Assembly (NCBI GenBank): GCA_021772355.1
Contig: JAJFMB010000306.1
Location: 1-6,689 of the forward strand
Direction: 5' to 3'
From: Chlamydiota bacterium
GTDB lineage: Bacteria; Chlamydiota; Chlamydiia; Chlamydiales; JAJFMB01
Length of the DNA stretch: 6,689 nucleotides
Numbering within the stretch: the stretch's first letter is position 1; every line of letters begins with the position of its first letter. The notes beneath the pieces are model-generated. The model did no database searches and was not told the DNA's origin. It worked only from the letters and a program-made list of their open reading frames with translations. Positions 6,050 through 6,689 of this stretch are shown here, piece by piece. The translations under genes and the position numbers were made by a program.

Positions 6050-6689
6050 TTACCAATAAATGCGCCAGATACCATCGCATTTAAGAGCATGCCCCTGCAG
6101 TGTGATTCGTTCGTCTTCCGGAAGCATATCTTTAGCGGGGGCGATCTGATGCAGAAATTGCCCTTCGTGAAGAACAATCTTACCAACATCGTAGGCGATA
6201 AAATGCTTTTCGCTTTTTTGCATCAGCTCTTCAAGCTGTTCTTGGTCAGCTTCTTTATGGTTACGTTGCTCGATATCCCAGTAAAACATTCCCCCGCCTG
6301 ATCGAGGAAGAGCAATGGCCGCCGTAAAACTTAAAGGGTGCTCGTAGTCAATATCTTTATAAGCCCAGGAAATAGACTCGTATTGAAGGTCAAAGTGTCT
6401 AGCTGCTAAGGGCCTGCCAAATGCTTTGTGGGATAAGAAAATATGAAACCCGGGAAGCGCGAGCTCTTGATCGTAAGCTGCAGGACATCCTGTCGCTTTT
6501 TCAATAACACTAATTAATCGGTCATACATTTTAGAAAAATTTTGCTGAAGCAAGATGTTGCTTTCTTTAGCTTTCTCACGATAGTAAGCGTCGTAGTTTT
6601 CTAAGGAATCGAGATAACTCGCAGAACCTAAAGTGTAAAAAGGGAGGTCAGCGCTTAGTCGACGGACCCAGTGAGTGCGCAAAGAGTGC
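6050..6689 (-). CDS. 2-oxoglutarate/Fe(II)-dependent dioxygenase-like protein, 5' end cut by window edge
   Basis: The visible part is 212 residues and the frame remains open through the right edge; a TTG at 6682 is the only in-window start candidate, so the true start is probably outside. The double-stranded beta-helix signature of 2OG-Fe(II) oxygenases is present: HFD (H98, D100 of the visible fragment) as the HxD iron ligands, H180 in GQFLHQIAP as the distal histidine, and R194 in DERITLQGHAL 14 residues later as the 2-oxoglutarate-binding arginine. Between them are PLSFTAAIALP with GGGMFYWD (strands plus glycine turn) and YDVGKIVLHEG, the usual strand before the distal histidine. Such enzymes couple oxidation of 2-oxoglutarate to hydroxylation of a protein or small molecule; the substrate is unknown. 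No signal peptide is seen in the visible part. The gene is upstream of the coiled-coil gene on the same strand, with a 120-base gap that contains that gene's own likely promoter. Confidence 0.82.
   Translation of the reverse strand, partial: HSLRTHWVRRLSADLPFYTLGSASYLDSLENYDAYYREKAKESNILLQQNFSKMYDRLISVIEKATGCPAAYDQELALPGFHIFLSHKAFGRPLAARHFDLQYESISWAYKDIDYEHPLSFTAAIALPRSGGGMFYWDIEQRNHKEADQEQLEELMQKSEKHFIAYDVGKIVLHEGQFLHQIAPAKDMLPEDERITLQGHALKCDGIWRIYW

Noticed and set aside
6050..6682. Treating the TTG at 6682 as the true start of the 2OG oxygenase
   Set aside because: The frame is open through the right edge and no ribosome binding site can be assessed in the seven remaining bases, so the gene is better recorded as partial.

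Overview
The window looks like chromosomal DNA from a member of the Chlamydiae, most likely an environmental 'Chlamydia-like' lineage (Waddlia/Parachlamydia type) rather than the animal-pathogenic genus. The reasons are a complete nqrA that resembles the chlamydial protein yet stands without nqrB-F, moderate-to-low GC, weak Shine-Dalgarno sequences, and a cysteine-rich predicted outer-membrane protein. This is inference from gene content recalled from memory; no search was run. There are six protein-coding genes: four complete and two cut by the window edges. I see no tRNA, rRNA, CRISPR array or mobile element, and no gene-free stretch longer than about 125 bases.

Left block (1-4559, all minus strand). 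In transcription order this holds nqrA (subunit A of the Na+-translocating NADH:quinone oxidoreductase), then a large YjbH-family outer-membrane beta-barrel protein with a signal peptide, then a P-loop kinase/ATPase of the AAA_33 type that runs off the left edge. The YjbH-like gene and the kinase gene are separated by one base and are almost certainly co-transcribed. nqrA and the YjbH-like gene are 109 bases apart, with a candidate promoter in the gap.

Middle block (4560-5593). A very AT-rich divergent region separates nqrA from a plus-strand gene encoding a multi-pass membrane protein with an HExxH zinc-binding motif, probably an M50-like intramembrane or membrane-tethered metalloprotease. 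Its consensus TATAAT box lies so close to the ATG that the mRNA would be nearly leaderless. An AU-rich hairpin follows its stop codon and sits between two convergent genes.

Right block (5594-6689, minus strand). This contains a small AT-rich gene for a helical, probably coiled-coil protein, with a GTG start supported by a good ribosome binding site. To its right is the 3' part of a gene whose product has the HxD...H...R signature of 2-oxoglutarate/Fe(II)-dependent dioxygenases; its start lies beyond the right edge.

The genes do not form one obvious pathway. The most unusual items are the tightly coupled YjbH-like/kinase pair, the HExxH membrane protein, and the uncharacterised 2OG oxygenase. 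None can be claimed as a new system from sequence alone.
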